Assembly (NCBI GenBank): GCA_000469685.2
Contig: LS997564.1
Coordinates: forward strand, 43,308,240 to 43,372,239
From: Haemonchus contortus
Lineage: Eukaryota; Nematoda; Chromadorea; Rhabditida; Trichostrongylidae
DNA length: 64,000 nucleotides
Direction of reading: 5' to 3'
Part shown: positions 50,801-61,679 of the stretch, piece after piece
How positions within the stretch are numbered: position 1 is the stretch's first letter
How the letters are laid out: each line of letters opens with the position of its first letter
The notes under the pieces: generated by a model
The model's input: the letters and a program-made list of their open reading frames with translations, nothing else
What the model was told of the DNA's origin: nothing
The model's database searches: none
Translations under genes and position numbers: made by a program

Positions 50801-53800
50801 GTGTTTAGCCAAAAATGTTTCTTTCCTTTTCAACTGTACCAGAGCATCCAAATTTGCAAGAAGCGTAGGCGACGGGCTATTTTTACACGGAAAGGAGCGC
50901 CCGGGCGTAAAATAAAGTCGGCCGGGCATAAAATAAAGTCTACAATAACCCTGGCCGCACAGGTTCATACCTGTAGAGGCGTGTAAATCCCTACAACTAC
51001 CCAAAGGGGCTTTCCTTTCAAAGTTAGTGTTCATGACCACACACAGCCCAAACTACACATGGTTTCTTTGATTACATGGACTGCAAATTTATTTGATTCG
51101 GATGCATCGGAATACTCTTCATGGCCAGACACAGCCCCATTTCACATCCCAAAAAAGATGATGGCCGCAACAGAAGTGTCACGGAAGAGGCTCAGATGAT
51201 AAAGTTCGATAATGAAAATCAAAAGCTCATGTGGCTCCGTCCCTCATTGCTAGACCCCCTAGCGCACGCAAGAGCGTGCGTAGCTGCCTGGTTGTCGTTT
51301 AAATATTGTAAGATAAGTATTATCATTGCCTATTTGTCCGAGGTCTTATGACTCAACCTAATACTACATGAATTTGTAATTCGAGCCCATCAAAGTTTGA
51401 AGGCTACAGAAAGAAAGCAGTGGAAATGAGTAAAGTCTAAGGTGTGCTAGACCGTCTTCGTATTAGTCTGGTCTGGAGCGGACGCTGAGGTAGGCGGAGC
51501 CAAGACTAAAAACTTATCAGCATGATGTAAATTGTTCCAGAATGCAGAAAAAGGATAAAGGCTGCTGAAGGAGTGTGGTCAACTCTTATCAGTGGGTGGA
51601 ACTGAATACATGCAAAATCTTTTACGATTATTTAGCGTGCTAAACATTACATATGGTGATGAGAAAATGAACCTCGGTGATCCTCGCAGCAGCTAGACGA
51701 GGCTTTCCAGAAGAAAGTAGATGTTCAATCATAATACGCCCCACTGTGCAACTATCCCATTTGCTTTCTTCAAGTTCTGAATTTCTTTCACGGGCAAATT
51801 CCCAGGCTTCCTCCAAGAAGTTGTTTTCGATCCTCCATTTTAACGTGTCCTCTGCACAATACGGAGTAGCCTTAAATTAAAACCTGATTAACCCAAAAGG
51901 TCTTGGAACCTGTTCATAAGTTATAGGTATGTTACAGTAAGAATGTACAGCATGGGTCAAAATTATGATGACAGCGAGCGCCGATACTTATACAAAATCG
52001 GGACGCCCGGCTAACGGCGAGCTTCTCCCCTTCTTATGGGTTCGCCGGGCTACGCTGGGCGCTCCTCCTTTCTGTGAGAAATTTGCTATACGTAAATAAC
52101 ACTACGGATCCTCATTATTTTGAGAGCTCTACACTCCCAGTATTAGCTCTGAATTGCGAGCGATTTTTTCTGTAAACCATCTCTGCTGTGTGCGAATACA
52201 ACATCGTATAACATCACAAAGGCGATTAATCAGAGAAAAAAAGTATTCAGAGACTTCATCGCGGCTGAGTCTACTATGTTAGCCACCATCAATATTCCCA
52301 ACAAACTCCTTGTGCCTTCAGGTTTCAACGATCTTGGTCTGAACGAACAGTATTCATTCACGCCCCGCACCCTGGGACGCAGTTTAGTCCTCCAACCTAA
52401 TCAGTGTACCTATCCTGCCTCCCGTATACCTACCAAGTCGCTATAGGTCCATTTTGACATTTCTCTGCAAGTCCCGCCCTCTGAGAGCGAAGTCCCGCCT
52501 TGACACCCACCGCAAGGTTCCCATCCTGGCGGCTGTACTCCTACCAAATTTGTACTCTTTAGGTTCATGCTAGACCGCAGTTATGAATTTCCAGTCAAAC
52601 ACACACAGAGACAAACCAACAGACACACTTAGCAGGTTATATATAGTACGATTTTTCTGAGTTTGTAACATTTCATTCTGTTTCTCCCATTTCACAAGGT
52701 AGTTTACATTAATCCCTCTCTAGCGATACTTAACTTTCGGCAGATTTAAACAAAAGAAGTGCAGGTACCCCGTGAATCAGTCACCATTTTGCATTTATAA
52801 GCACTTTTGGCATGGGACATCTGCAGCAGACGACTCAATATAACATGGCAGCTGGTACATTCAACCATAAGTGGAGGGGGAGGGAGGGGTGGGAGGGGGG
52901 CAGCGGTTACATTCAGGGGATGTGTTAAGGAAGAAGGGCTAAGGTCTGCGTAGCAGTGAGGTTCCCTCTGCGCACAAAATGGCAAAAGAAATGGATATCT
53001 CATAAAGATAATCGTGAAACACAATCTGCACAACAAGGGATACTATCAGGAAGTGATCCCCTGAGTTAAAGGGTCGAAAAGACGAGAGAGGTTGGCTCAC
53101 AACGGCTGCGTTTTAAAAATCGTTACAGGAAATTCCTGTTCACCGGAGAAAAAATTCACGGTAAAAAGGTGCTCAATAAGGAGAACGACAGGATTTATAT
53201 GAAACTGAAAGAAATGGAAATTATACAGCGCTAAGCTCACTGACCTTATCTGATGACATTTGCGAGCATCACCGCCGAGACAAAGACACCGACCATTTTT
53301 GTTAATGAAGCAATCGAAGTTAATTTGGGTACCTGTTAGAACTCACCGTGTGCAATTAGACTTCTCGCGATTCATATCGCACATATTGTCGAGATGTAGC
53401 TCCTGACCGCAAATCAGAAATTGTTCAGGAACTTCGTAAAATTAGTTCCCCAACTTCATGACCTTCGATCGGTGGCCACTTTAAAGCTCTGTCCTGAATC
53501 CTACGGATGTCTCAGTGAGGTCAAACTCGCAACTAAAAGCATGCTTTGCCCAGAAGAGAACAAAATAATCTCGAAAATACTTTGCAAAAAGCCGGGATCA
53601 ACTCATTGATCATACTTGCGTGCCATCATCGACGCCTTCTACCGTCATCTCCTGGTGTGAGTGAAAGCAGAAAGCGGCAGGTCTCAGTTTGAATGTACTA
53701 TTTTGATAAAAAAAATTATTGGGGACCTTTTTCTCCTCCTTTTTCTTTTCTTTTTCAAAATAGGTCTGCTTTATCAGCTTTCTGTTCATTTTCGGCAACA

Positions 53801-56800
53801 TGACGGCTGTGTCATCACAATTTCGCCCACCCTGTAGTGGAATACTTTGCACCAACATCACTCCAGTGATGAAACCCTCAATTTTTTTTTTAACTTTAAG
53901 CCTCAACTATTCATTTAGACTTAATTTTTATTTATTGATGGAACAACATGGATGTAGCGTACCATAACCAAATCAGAAGGACTTATAAGGAAGTATGACT
54001 CGATTGCCGGCACGCCAGCCATAGAAACCTGACATGGATGGGAGAAGGTTTTTGATGAAAAGCTGTAACGCACCATAACTTTAACTTTTAAAGAAAAGAA
54101 TCAAAAGAATAGTCAAAAGAAATAAAGCCAGAAAGTACCTCAAACGGTCTTCAGCCAACAGGCGATAAGTCGAGTACGTCTCAGGAGCTAGTAAGCAGAG
54201 CTGAACTAAAGTGGGCTGACCATTTTGGGACTCAGTGTAGTCCTCATCATCCACAGACTGGAAGTCACTGTATAAATGTGGAAAGTTTACAGCAAAATAA
54301 GATGTAGGGAAGCCTAAACGCTCCTTGCAGCGAGATAGATATTTAAAGACCGCCAGGGGAGTGGGGAGGTTTCCATTCTCCATCCGCCCAGTCACAAATC
54401 GACTACTACTGAGACGTCTGTTACGAGATTGCGACCCTCCAGTATAGCTAATATTAGATATGTCAGGGAGGATGAGATCGGGTATTTGACAGATCAACAC
54501 TTCAAAATATATCTATGGCCTGAAACTTGGTTGAAGTCTATCCCTCATCCCAGAGGCACTAGTCAACTCTACACAGTATTTTGTTCTGAATCTTTAAGGC
54601 CTTGCACAACTGAAAAAGGTTCACTATCATGAGATGTTTGCTTATCTCTACTACCAGTCGGGCCGCCCGGCTAACGCCGGGCTTCCCTCCTTCTTATGTG
54701 TTCGCCCGGCTACGCCGGGCGCTCCTTCTCCCTACGGGAAATTTGCTATGCGTAAATGACACTTCGGATTTTCCTTTTCCTTTGAAAACTCTACACTCTC
54801 AGTATTAGCTCCGACTTGGGAGAGATTTTTTCTGTAAGCCATCTTCGCTGTGTCGGAACAGAACATCGCATAATATCACAAAGGTGATTATTCAGAAAAA
54901 AAAGTATTCAGAGACTCCATCGCGGCTGAGTCTACTATGTTAGCTATCATCAATGTTCCCAGCCTACTCCCTGTGCCTTCAAGTTTCAACGGTCTGGGTC
55001 CGAACTAACAGTATTTATTCACGCCCAGCCCTTTGGGGCGGAGTTTAGTCAAGCAGCCTATCATCAGTGTTCTTATCCTGCCTCCTGTATCCCTACCAAG
55101 GTTGGTCGTTTTAGGTCCATCTTGACATTTCTCTGCTAGCCCCGCCCCTGAAGGAGTTATGATTTTTCGCCCAAACCCCGCCCGTGTGTGTAGAGTCCGG
55201 CCCCGCCACCCACCATAAATGTTCCCATCCTGCCGCCTGTACTCCTACCGAATTTGAACGTTTTAGGTCCAAAATTAAGATTTCTTACAAAACCCACCCC
55301 TTATGGGGGGGGGGGGGGGATCCGGTCCTGCCACCCACCGTCAATGTTCCCATGTTGCCTCCTGTACTCCATTCATGTTTGAGCGCTTTAGGTGCACAGG
55401 GACAGAAGTCATGACTTTCCGCTCGAACACTTATTTCGCACAGACCCCGGCCCCTGTGGGCGGAGTCAGGTTCCGCCACCCACCATTAGTGTTCCCATGT
55501 TGCCTCCTGTGCTCTTTCCAAATTTGAACTTTCTAGGTCCACAGGGACAGGAGTTATGAGTTTCTGCCCAAACCCCGCCCATTGTGGGCGGAGCTCAATC
55601 CTGTTACCCATTATAAGCGTTCCCATCTTATCTTGGGTACTCCTACCAAATTTGGACGCTCTAGGTCCACGGGGACTGCAGTTATGATTTTCCGCACAAA
55701 CCTCGCCCCCCGTGGGTAGAGTCCGACCCCGCCACCCACCATTAGTGTTCCAATCCTGCCTCCTGTACTCCTACCAAATTTGAACTCTCTAGGTCCACGG
55801 AGACAGATGTTATGACTTTCTGCTCTAATATTTATTTCGCACAAACCCCGCCCCCTGTAGGCGGAGCCCGGCCCTGCCACCCACCATAAGTGTTCCCATC
55901 CTGGCGCCTGTACTCCTACCAAATTTGAACTCTCTAGGTCCATCAGGACGGCAGTTATGAATTTCCGGTCAAACACACAACTACACACACACACACACAG
56001 ACAAACCAACAGACACACTTAGCGCGTTATATATAGTAGGATGTCTGCCTTTCGCTGGAGTCTAGGAGGTGATGATACGAATCATGTGAAAAAGAGAAAC
56101 CCGTACACAGCAAGCCGGGCGAGCTTTTTATCCAGATAAACTTCCTTCACTAGATAAATTCGGTGGATCACCTTCTTCACTTCGCCTTAACTAAACAATG
56201 CTACGACCTCTGGCCGTCAATTGGTCGCTGCTCTACCAGATCTAGTAAGACGCTCAATTAGAGGTAACCGGTTTTGCCGATTATCTCATAATGGGAAACA
56301 ATGGCTCAATGTAGTCATCATATGGCACTGTAACATCCAAAAACGGCCTGAAAGGGCGCAACAAAGGCTCAAAGTTATCTCAAAATGTTTCTTTGACTGA
56401 CAGATAAGAACCACCCTCCTGAAGGAAATGCAGCGAGGTAGATTGTAGTGCAAACGAAGGGTCACCTTCCCAAACCCTCTCCTTACATCTTGCTCAGCGA
56501 AGGAGTGAAGCTCATTTCCCGCTTCCATCTCCTGACACAATTATGAAAAGAAGGAGACACAAGGAGGAGAATCAAGAAAGGCTACATCAACATTATACTG
56601 AGGTTTGTACAAAAAGAACCTTGAAGCAAAACGTTTAGCACACCTTTGAGTGAGCGCTCACTAGAATTCTTGACCCTCACTGAACTTGCTACTAGAATAA
56701 GCTTGAACTGAGGAAAACCTACCGCAAAAAATGACTGCGCGTCGTCATTTGTATATTCGGTCTTCACTCCATACACCACGATTTCTTTCCAAACACCTGT

Positions 56801-59653
56801 AGAGTCAGATAAGTAAGAGATTCCCGAACACAGCATGTCGATGTGCCATGTGAAATGAATTTCCGCTTGCCTAATCGACTGAAACGCTAGCGGGCATTAG
56901 TTCATCAAACAAGGCTTCACTTTATAGCAGGAGTAGAAGGAAACAATACAGCTGCAAAATTTTACCGATGCTTCTGTGGTCACTATCATAACGATAGTGA
57001 CCGTATCAGCCCAAGCAATCACAATCTGGCTGTCGCTGAGCCAACAATGCGATGGAGGGAATCGAGATGAACGCATACGGTCCACATCATGTGAAGGAGG
57101 TATGAGTGAAATTAGTCGAAATGCTAACCTACAAAAAGTACAGCGTGACATCAAAACCTCCTAATTACATAGCTGCCATAAAATTCCCGACACTATTCAC
57201 CCTTTACTGCTCCACTTTGTCAAAAATAGGCTGGATTTCTCTCGATTTTTTTCATACGGTGAAACCGACTAGAAACCTGTTTCGGGGGAAATTTTAGAAC
57301 ACAAATATCGCATCCTCGCGTCATTAAAATGCCTGGCGCCCCGCTACCCTCAAGTTTTCAACAAGATTGGTGACACAGCTACATTTGGTGCCGGCGCCTG
57401 TGGCGGGAGCGCTAGGCATCTTTACGACGAGTTGATGCAATATTCGTGTTCTCAGGTCAAATTACCCCTCTGGGCAAGTTTCTAGACGGTTTCATCTTCT
57501 CGAAAAGAATTAGATAGAAATGCAGACCATTCTCGACAAAGTGGGGCAGCAAAGGGTAAATAGTGCCAACTTCCCAATCAGAAATTCTAGCAAAAACAGA
57601 AACGCCTGAATACAAAATGTTTTTGAAGAGCTGTCGAGATTCACCTGTCAAAAACTCTCGTTCCTTTATCACATGTAAATGCTATGAAAGATTGCCGCCA
57701 AGAGCATTGAGTGATAAAACCGTCTTGTTCTCCGCCACGAAAGATGGTCTGCAGTTGATTTCACTTAGACTTTTCAAATTACAGAATATAAAACCACTCC
57801 TCATAAAAGGTAGAAAGTAAAAAGTTTTTTCCAGCACAAGCAACCCACCTGCTCTTTGTAATTGAAAAACTTCTTCTCGTAAAAAATGAAGTTCCGTTCC
57901 CCGATGGCAAACATTGGCGTTGAAGTTGGTAAGGAGAAAAACGGATTTATCGCAATCGAACGAGGCATTACGGACAAATTCACGACCTGAACGACAGTTC
58001 GCCTAAGTTTTTATATGTATTTAAATGTTAAATGAAGAAAATGGCTATCCACTCACATGGTTCAGATTGTTGCATCCAATACCAGAAATGGCTACTCGTC
58101 CGTCATTCGCACAGCTCATTACATAGTTTCCTGGTTCATCTATTGCCAACCTAGTAACCGCACTTCGATGTGGTCGCATTACCTAAACTACACGCGTGGA
58201 GGTGTATATGGTTCTGAAGGCTCCAAAAGGGCTGCGTTGGAAGTGAGCAACCACATGCGGCAGCTCTGAGTCGTTCAGCTTGGTCGCAGTGACAATATTG
58301 CAGATTTGTGACTTCTGACCGACACCCGGATGGGTGAAGTGGTAACCATTTTCAAGAGTGTGGATCAGAAAAAAAGAATCTTACCGGTACATTCTGGTTA
58401 TCAACATGGCCAAAGTGATCCATTATCCACACGTAGCCCATCTGCGTACCCACAGCAATCAGCTTTGCATGTGCAGCGATTGATGTTAACACTTGAGAAG
58501 AGATCATCTGCATCAAAAGGCAGCTTAAAAGGCAACACCATATGATTTACATACTTTACTTCCGATTACTGGTACTTGTTGACAAGTTTTACCACAATTA
58601 CGACTGCATCAACTGGATTCATAAGACTAAGTGTTAAGAGGAGAAAGTGAGGAAGGAGGGCGGTAGAAAAAAAAGGAATAAAATTCACTTTATCTTACTT
58701 TTTGGACCCTTTTCATAACTAGACCGTTTCTTGATCTGAAATATTAAACACATCTTCTGAGTTCTAAAAGACATGGACTTCGACCGCGCTTGGAGAAGGA
58801 ATTTTCATATTTACCGCTGTGCTACCATGCCCCCTTATGATTTTCGAAGATTACATCATGCCATAGTAGTGCCCAGACTGAACGAGATTTACCTTCGGAC
58901 TTCCCATGCTATGATTTCAAACATATTATCAACCATTTCATATTCTGAGGCTGCTCATTTGGTAATCAAGAGCAAGGCTAACGGCTGATTTACGAAAAAA
59001 AAACAATTTTCCGAGGTGAAACATCCTTAAAAAATGCATATCAGAGCCTTTCGCTGTAAGATCTGAAGCATCGTAAACGAACCAGAAGGCATCAGGAAAA
59101 AAGGAATGCCGGGGCAACACGAATACTTTTAGCACATCAGAAACATCAAGCAAGGTCCCTTGTTGAAAGAGCACTCCACCAGTACAAAATTTCTTTAGAT
59201 CCATAGCTCTCATGTAAATCTCTCCAATTCCCTACACACATTTTGTGATCGTTCATGATACTGATAACCTGTTATACTACCTGCGAAGTCATGCTTGTTA
59301 CCTTTCTTTTCTGGGACACCCTGAAAACTAAAAATCATTCTAACTCTATTCTATTCTATTTATGCCATGAAATCACCAAGGACATTTCTTGACAATAAAT
59401 ATCAACGCCCGCGAAAGCCCAACAGCTTCAAAAGTTACTTCACCCGGGTTTCGCCCACGCGATGAACCATTATCCACTCAGCTTCGAGAGTTTTGTGATA
59501 GATGGCACATACCTGTTTGGCGTCTCGACCTTCAACACGTTCATATTTGAACCGTGGCTCAAGCAAGACCTCATCATCATCGGAGGAGCAATCGGAAGCC
59601 AGTTTCAGAGCTGCTTCACATTCTTGTGGATCCGCTTCTGAGCTGCTCGCCAT
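38821..59653 (-). CDS. vps-41: VPS41, HOPS tethering-complex subunit
   Basis: HOPS subunit that tethers late endosomes and AP-3 carriers to lysosomes through Rab7-type GTPases. Exons, gene order: 59513-59653 (acidic N-terminus, start ATG), 58385-58507, 58057-58182, 57849-57986, 57645-57748, 56966-57128, 56644-56878 (WD40-like propeller; SAVTRLAIDEPGNYVMSCAN, CDKGTRVFD), a missing exon, 54139-54267, 53963-54062 (YFLISPSDLVM), 51673-51870 (ENNFLEEAWEFARERN), another probable missing exon, 43806-43935 (LVQQWPPNLY), 43252-43331, 43028-43165 (LYHALAHLYVHERKFDSAI), 42383-42511, 42002-42178 (LYAEYDRKKLMPFLRK, clathrin-heavy-chain repeat), 41846-41945, 39165-39286, 38944-39037, 38821-38846. All visible junctions keep frame apart from the gaps. 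About 810 residues are seen against about 850 in human. No C-terminal RING was found. The last exon is tentative. Confidence 0.93.
39381..41429. mobile_element. 2-kb foldback element with ~550-600 bp inverted arms
   Basis: 39381-39970 and about 40850-41429 are inverted, well-conserved copies (AAGGAAGGTCTTT ... GGGGGCGACATTGAAA ... GTAGAAGGTGTG versus their complements). The unique centre is about 0.9 kb. It lies in the vps-41 intron between the exons at 41846 and 39286. ORFs in the arms mirror each other and are not genes. Confidence 0.85.
40616..40745. repeat. 65-bp tandem duplication in the foldback centre
   Basis: Two copies, one base different, starting CGCAGTTGACGCCCAGTTGA and ending ATGGGAATCCTGAT. 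Confidence 0.9.
44660..44946 (-). repeat. tRNA-derived SINE, full-length copy
   Basis: Minus strand begins with a tRNA-like head (GATGGTGTAGTGGTACATGG as A-box region, GGTCCGCAGTTTGAACCCC as B-box region). The body follows (TGTACATCCTCTAGCCACCG, TATACGCATTCGATATGCC) and ends in a CCCTCAGACGAGATTGTTCA stretch. It matches 63606-63884 over its length. It lies in a vps-41 intron, same strand as the gene. Confidence 0.75.
45485..46568 (+). pseudogene. mariner transposase, frameshifted
   Basis: Shows REL-V-T-EVSQPTVLRGFKSI (HTH), WMPHALKQDDIDRR, KVYFQHENARPHIARTTKTE (second catalytic region, Asp replaced by Glu in HENA), an SDYH-F-PHLQRHLDD-like stretch in another frame, and the tail WQKTIDANGAYFK with TGA at 46566. 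The usual first catalytic box (DEKW) is not readable. Several frameshifts mean it is dead. It is clearly a different lineage from the mariner at 35477. Confidence 0.85.
46791..47925. repeat. 565-bp direct tandem duplication, GC-box rich
   Basis: Sequence from GGGGCATGCGCCG recurs 565 bp later with few changes (GGGCGGTGCCAACAGT at 46806 and 47371; GAGTGTAACTTCGTTCGGAA at 47115 and 47680). Within it GTGGGCGG and CCGCCCAC motifs recur every 40-100 bp. A weak third partial copy ends near 47925; a diverged one lies at 51480-51640. Confidence 0.9.
48173..49020 (+). mobile_element. Nested HelA 5' part with 119-bp minisatellite
   Basis: Second Helitron start (TCCTTACTATATATAAACGG after A at 48172), then GTCTGTCTGTTTTTCTG. 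From 48380 to 49020 there are five to six tandem units of about 119 bp, each holding GACTCCGCCCACTGGGGGCG and GATGTAGGCGGCAAGATG. The 3' end of this nested copy is not identified. Confidence 0.75.
49248..50530 (+). mobile_element. mariner-like element, third lineage, transposase dead
   Basis: TIRs TTAGGGTGTCTCAAAAGTTT and the exact complement, with TA on both sides. The interior, in broken frames, keeps transposase traces: WLPCENPHRKSQ, a P-D-GPQLATKRGD stretch (the mariner catalytic neighbourhood), and RPPRARKSMDELE...PHS where PHxxxxxxDxLxxL-PPYSPDL would be. Many stops. Nested in the composite Helitron. Confidence 0.82.
51994..52651 (-). mobile_element. HelA Helitron copy in a vps-41 intron
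   Basis: 5' end on the right (minus strand TCGTACTATATATAACCTGC), GTCTGTTGGTTTGTCTCTGT microsatellite, about one and a half minisatellite units, then a 3' block different from copies a-h (ATCGCCTTTGTGATGTTATA, GAAGGAGCGCCCAGCG-like hairpin) and terminal hairpin CGCCGTTAGCCGGGCG with a degraded CTGG. It sits between the exons at 53963 and 51870. Confidence 0.7.
54654..56041 (-). mobile_element. HelA Helitron copy, complete, six minisatellite units
   Basis: Complete on the minus strand: TCCTACTATATATAACGCGC, then CTAAGTGTGTCTGTTGG, then a GTGTGTGTGTGTAG microsatellite. About six units of 130-150 bp follow (GGTGGGTGGC... CTCCGCCC...GGGGCGGGG, TAACTCCTGTCCCTGTGGAC), then a unique 370-bp 3' block. 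It ends in hairpin GCCCGGCGTTAGCCGGGC and GACTGG, followed by T. It shares its 3' block with 51994-52651. It is in the vps-41 intron between the exons at 56644 and 54267, 1,388 bp. Confidence 0.85.
57185..57585. repeat. ~400-bp foldback MITE in a vps-41 intron
   Basis: Left arm (CACTATTCACCCTTTACTGC, TTCTCTCGATTTTTTTC, GGTGAAACCGACTAGAAACC) is inverted relative to the right arm (GGTTTCATCTTCTCG, CAGCAAAGGGTAAATAGTG). It lies between the exons at 57645 and 56966/57128. Confidence 0.7.
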
Positions 59654-60371
59654 GTTCACAGTTCTTGGTTATTCATTTCAGAATGCATGCTCAAGCCACT
59701 GTAAATTCGTCTAAAAACGATCGACACAGATAACACCATGGTTTTCGACATGATCAGGAGTATTTTGAAGAAATCTCCCCGAACACAAGATCGAACCACT
59801 CAGATCCCATCAATACTTATCATTTATCACAGACATTATTCAATCCATAAAGCAAAAATCCACCGAAAGCGGTTATATGTGGGATAACAAAACAACAATA
59901 AGGAAACAGTCACATGTCTGAGTCAAAGCCGTTTACAGTACCCAATTCGAGAAAAAAGTCCATGGGATCTTTGCCGACCTTGGTATTGCATAGGTGATCG
60001 GTCGATTACCTCGCGTGAGACCTTGTCAAAAGCTGAAAGAGACAAACTGTTTCAACAGGACTTTCAAGTAAAGCAGCTGAAGTAGGATCATGAGAACTCT
60101 TTAGAGACAGTCTGGGTAGGCCCTTCATCACGCAATCACTATCTCAGCCCAACTGGATGCAACTCTTTTTTTCGAAATGAAACTCTCTTTCTCCCTCTTT
60201 CTCTATAGGTATATTTGTTTATTTATTTATTTATATTTATATATTCTTGCATGGTCCAAACAAGCACGAAACATTCATGATATGGGCTCTACGGTTTTAT
60301 AACAATATACTAAAACCGCAATTATTGGCCTCCAGAGAAGTGATTAACGCTATTCAATTCGAACAATCACC
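59654..60371. other. vps-41 upstream region
   Basis: About 720 bp between the vps-41 start and the stop of the next minus-strand gene. It holds TTTATTTATTTATATTTATA near 60215. No promoter element can be named. The same-strand arrangement would allow an operon, but the spacing is long for one. Confidence 0.4.
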
Positions 60372-61500
60372 TTAGATATCAAGTTGGTCTTCGAGATGAC
60401 TAATTTCCTTCGAAAATTCTCCATCTACTGCTTTTGTATCACATTTCACTAGTCCAGAAGGGCTGCGAAGGCTGCGCACTGGCCGATGTTTGTGAACCAC
60501 CGGTATACTACTGAAAAAATCCGAGAAATCAAAAATAAAATGTGGAGGAAATATCTCTCCATTATTTTGATACTTTCTGAGCAAAATCCGATACAAAAAA
60601 CACTCAAAATTTGTAAACTTGCTAATCTACAACAATGCACCTCCCTGGTCATGTATCGAATCAGTTAGCGGTTCTGGATGATAAGAGTGGAATTTAGTAC
60701 AGGGGGAGATAATATATGCAATGTCCTAAAATGTTGGCAGCATTGCAGCAGCTGCGGATGATGCACTATGCAGTGGAGGTAAATCAAAAAAATTTCTTGA
60801 CCAAATTAGTCTTCCGGTTGCAAGCGAACTAAAGACTCAACTACAAAATAGGCATCGAGCCAGCAGCTACCATCTTTTTAAAACCACAAATGCACTAAAG
60901 AGTTTTTTACCTTCTGTTAAGGGAGTAGAATGAGGTGTGGGTGAAGGATTGAGAGGGAGGAAAAAATAGGGCATGAATTACATCGGTATTTTCTCGCGAC
61001 ACGAAAAAAGGAAAGCTAGAGAATATTACAAAAGATATGAGCAATCGTAGGAATAAAAAGTTGAGGCAGAAGAGAATAAATAACCTATCCAAAATGCCAC
61101 GTATCCACTCCTGGATGGCCAATAGGATGTTTCCCGCGCGATAAGAGAGCCCTGTGTCCTCTCGCAGCTGAGAAATATTTCGTTCAAGTAAGACAAGAGC
61201 CTGATCGAGTCGGACACGTCCAGAACGCCACCGAGTGCCATGTAACGGCAAGCTTGAAAAGGAAGCATGATAGTTTCCGTTTTACAACAGTTTCTACCAC
61301 TCTCAATTCGCAAATTTCATTGTATAAGAAAGACCTGCCTTCGACTATCTCTAGGCGAATAAATATAAGAAGTTGAGGCGCCTGATAGAATTGAGTAACG
61401 AAATATATAGTCCAGCAGTACGGACGCGCTCCCCAAGAAATGAAGAACGTGTCCAAAAGCAGCAGCAATTTCAAATTCTTGATGACCTCAAATGAAACGT
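60372..61500 (-). CDS. Unrecognised protein, last exons of a minus-strand gene
   Basis: Phase-consistent exons read on the minus strand: about 61335-61480 (hydrophobic, LKLLLLLDTFFISWGARPYC, then YQAPQLLIFIRLEIVEG), 61085-61252 (contains LERNISQLREDTGLSYRAGN and LAIQEWIRGILD) and 60372-60510 (contains VVHKHRPVRSLRSPSGLVKC, ends HLEDQLDI and stop). Junctions are GT-AG and both keep frame (phase 2 each). The first part looks like one or two membrane segments; the middle looks helical. More exons may lie upstream or in the 574-bp last intron. I do not recognise the family. Confidence 0.5.
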
Positions 61501-61679
61501 TTGAGAACGAGTTTCAGAGTGGTAATTTTTGGGAAAGCGCGCATCATAACTGCATGGTCTCATGATCCCTGACCATAATCGTTGAGAATATGACAGAGGC
61601 ATGTACAAGCCGGTTCAACAACTAATTCAAAAAGTGTTTTTTCCATTTTCTGTCATTCGACCATTTTTATTCGGTTGGT
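61501..61679. other. Possible upstream exon or intron of the gene at 60372, unresolved
   Basis: The hydrophobic reading frame may extend a little into this stretch, but no acceptor can be chosen with confidence. Confidence 0.25.

Larger units (their letters stand above)
46576..51291 (+). mobile_element. Composite Helitron: HelA-type 5' end, HelB-type 3' end
   Basis: Starts TCCTTACTATATATAATCC directly after A(46575), followed by a TGTATGTATG microsatellite. Ends with hairpin GCACGCAAGAGCGTGC and GTAGCTGCCTGG, followed by T(51292). Inserted exactly between A and T of the mariner, the Helitron target rule. It contains a 565-bp direct duplication, a nested HelA start at 48173, a 119-bp minisatellite and a nested mariner. 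No intact Rep/helicase ORF is visible. Confidence 0.8.
45447..51361 (+). mobile_element. mariner split by a 4.7-kb Helitron
   Basis: Left end TTAGGTTGAGTCATAAG at 45447 and its inverted match at 51361 share about 28 bp with one internal mismatch, each flanked by TA. The mariner itself is 45447-46575 plus 51292-51361, 1,199 bp. The interruption falls 7 bp after the transposase stop. It lies in the vps-41 intron between the exons at 51673 and 43935, antisense to that gene. Confidence 0.93.

Noticed and set aside
52746..53430. Cys-containing minus-strand stretches near 53220-53400 and a 96-codon ORF at 52746-53036
   Set aside because: No phase-consistent exon chain; apparent introns would be about 25 nt. 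Probably intron sequence of vps-41.
58938..59213. 91-codon minus-strand ORF (CTGGVLFQQGTLLDVSDV) in vps-41 intron 1
   Set aside because: Looks coding-like, but VPS41 has nothing like it and exons 1 and 2 join in phase without it. No family recognised.
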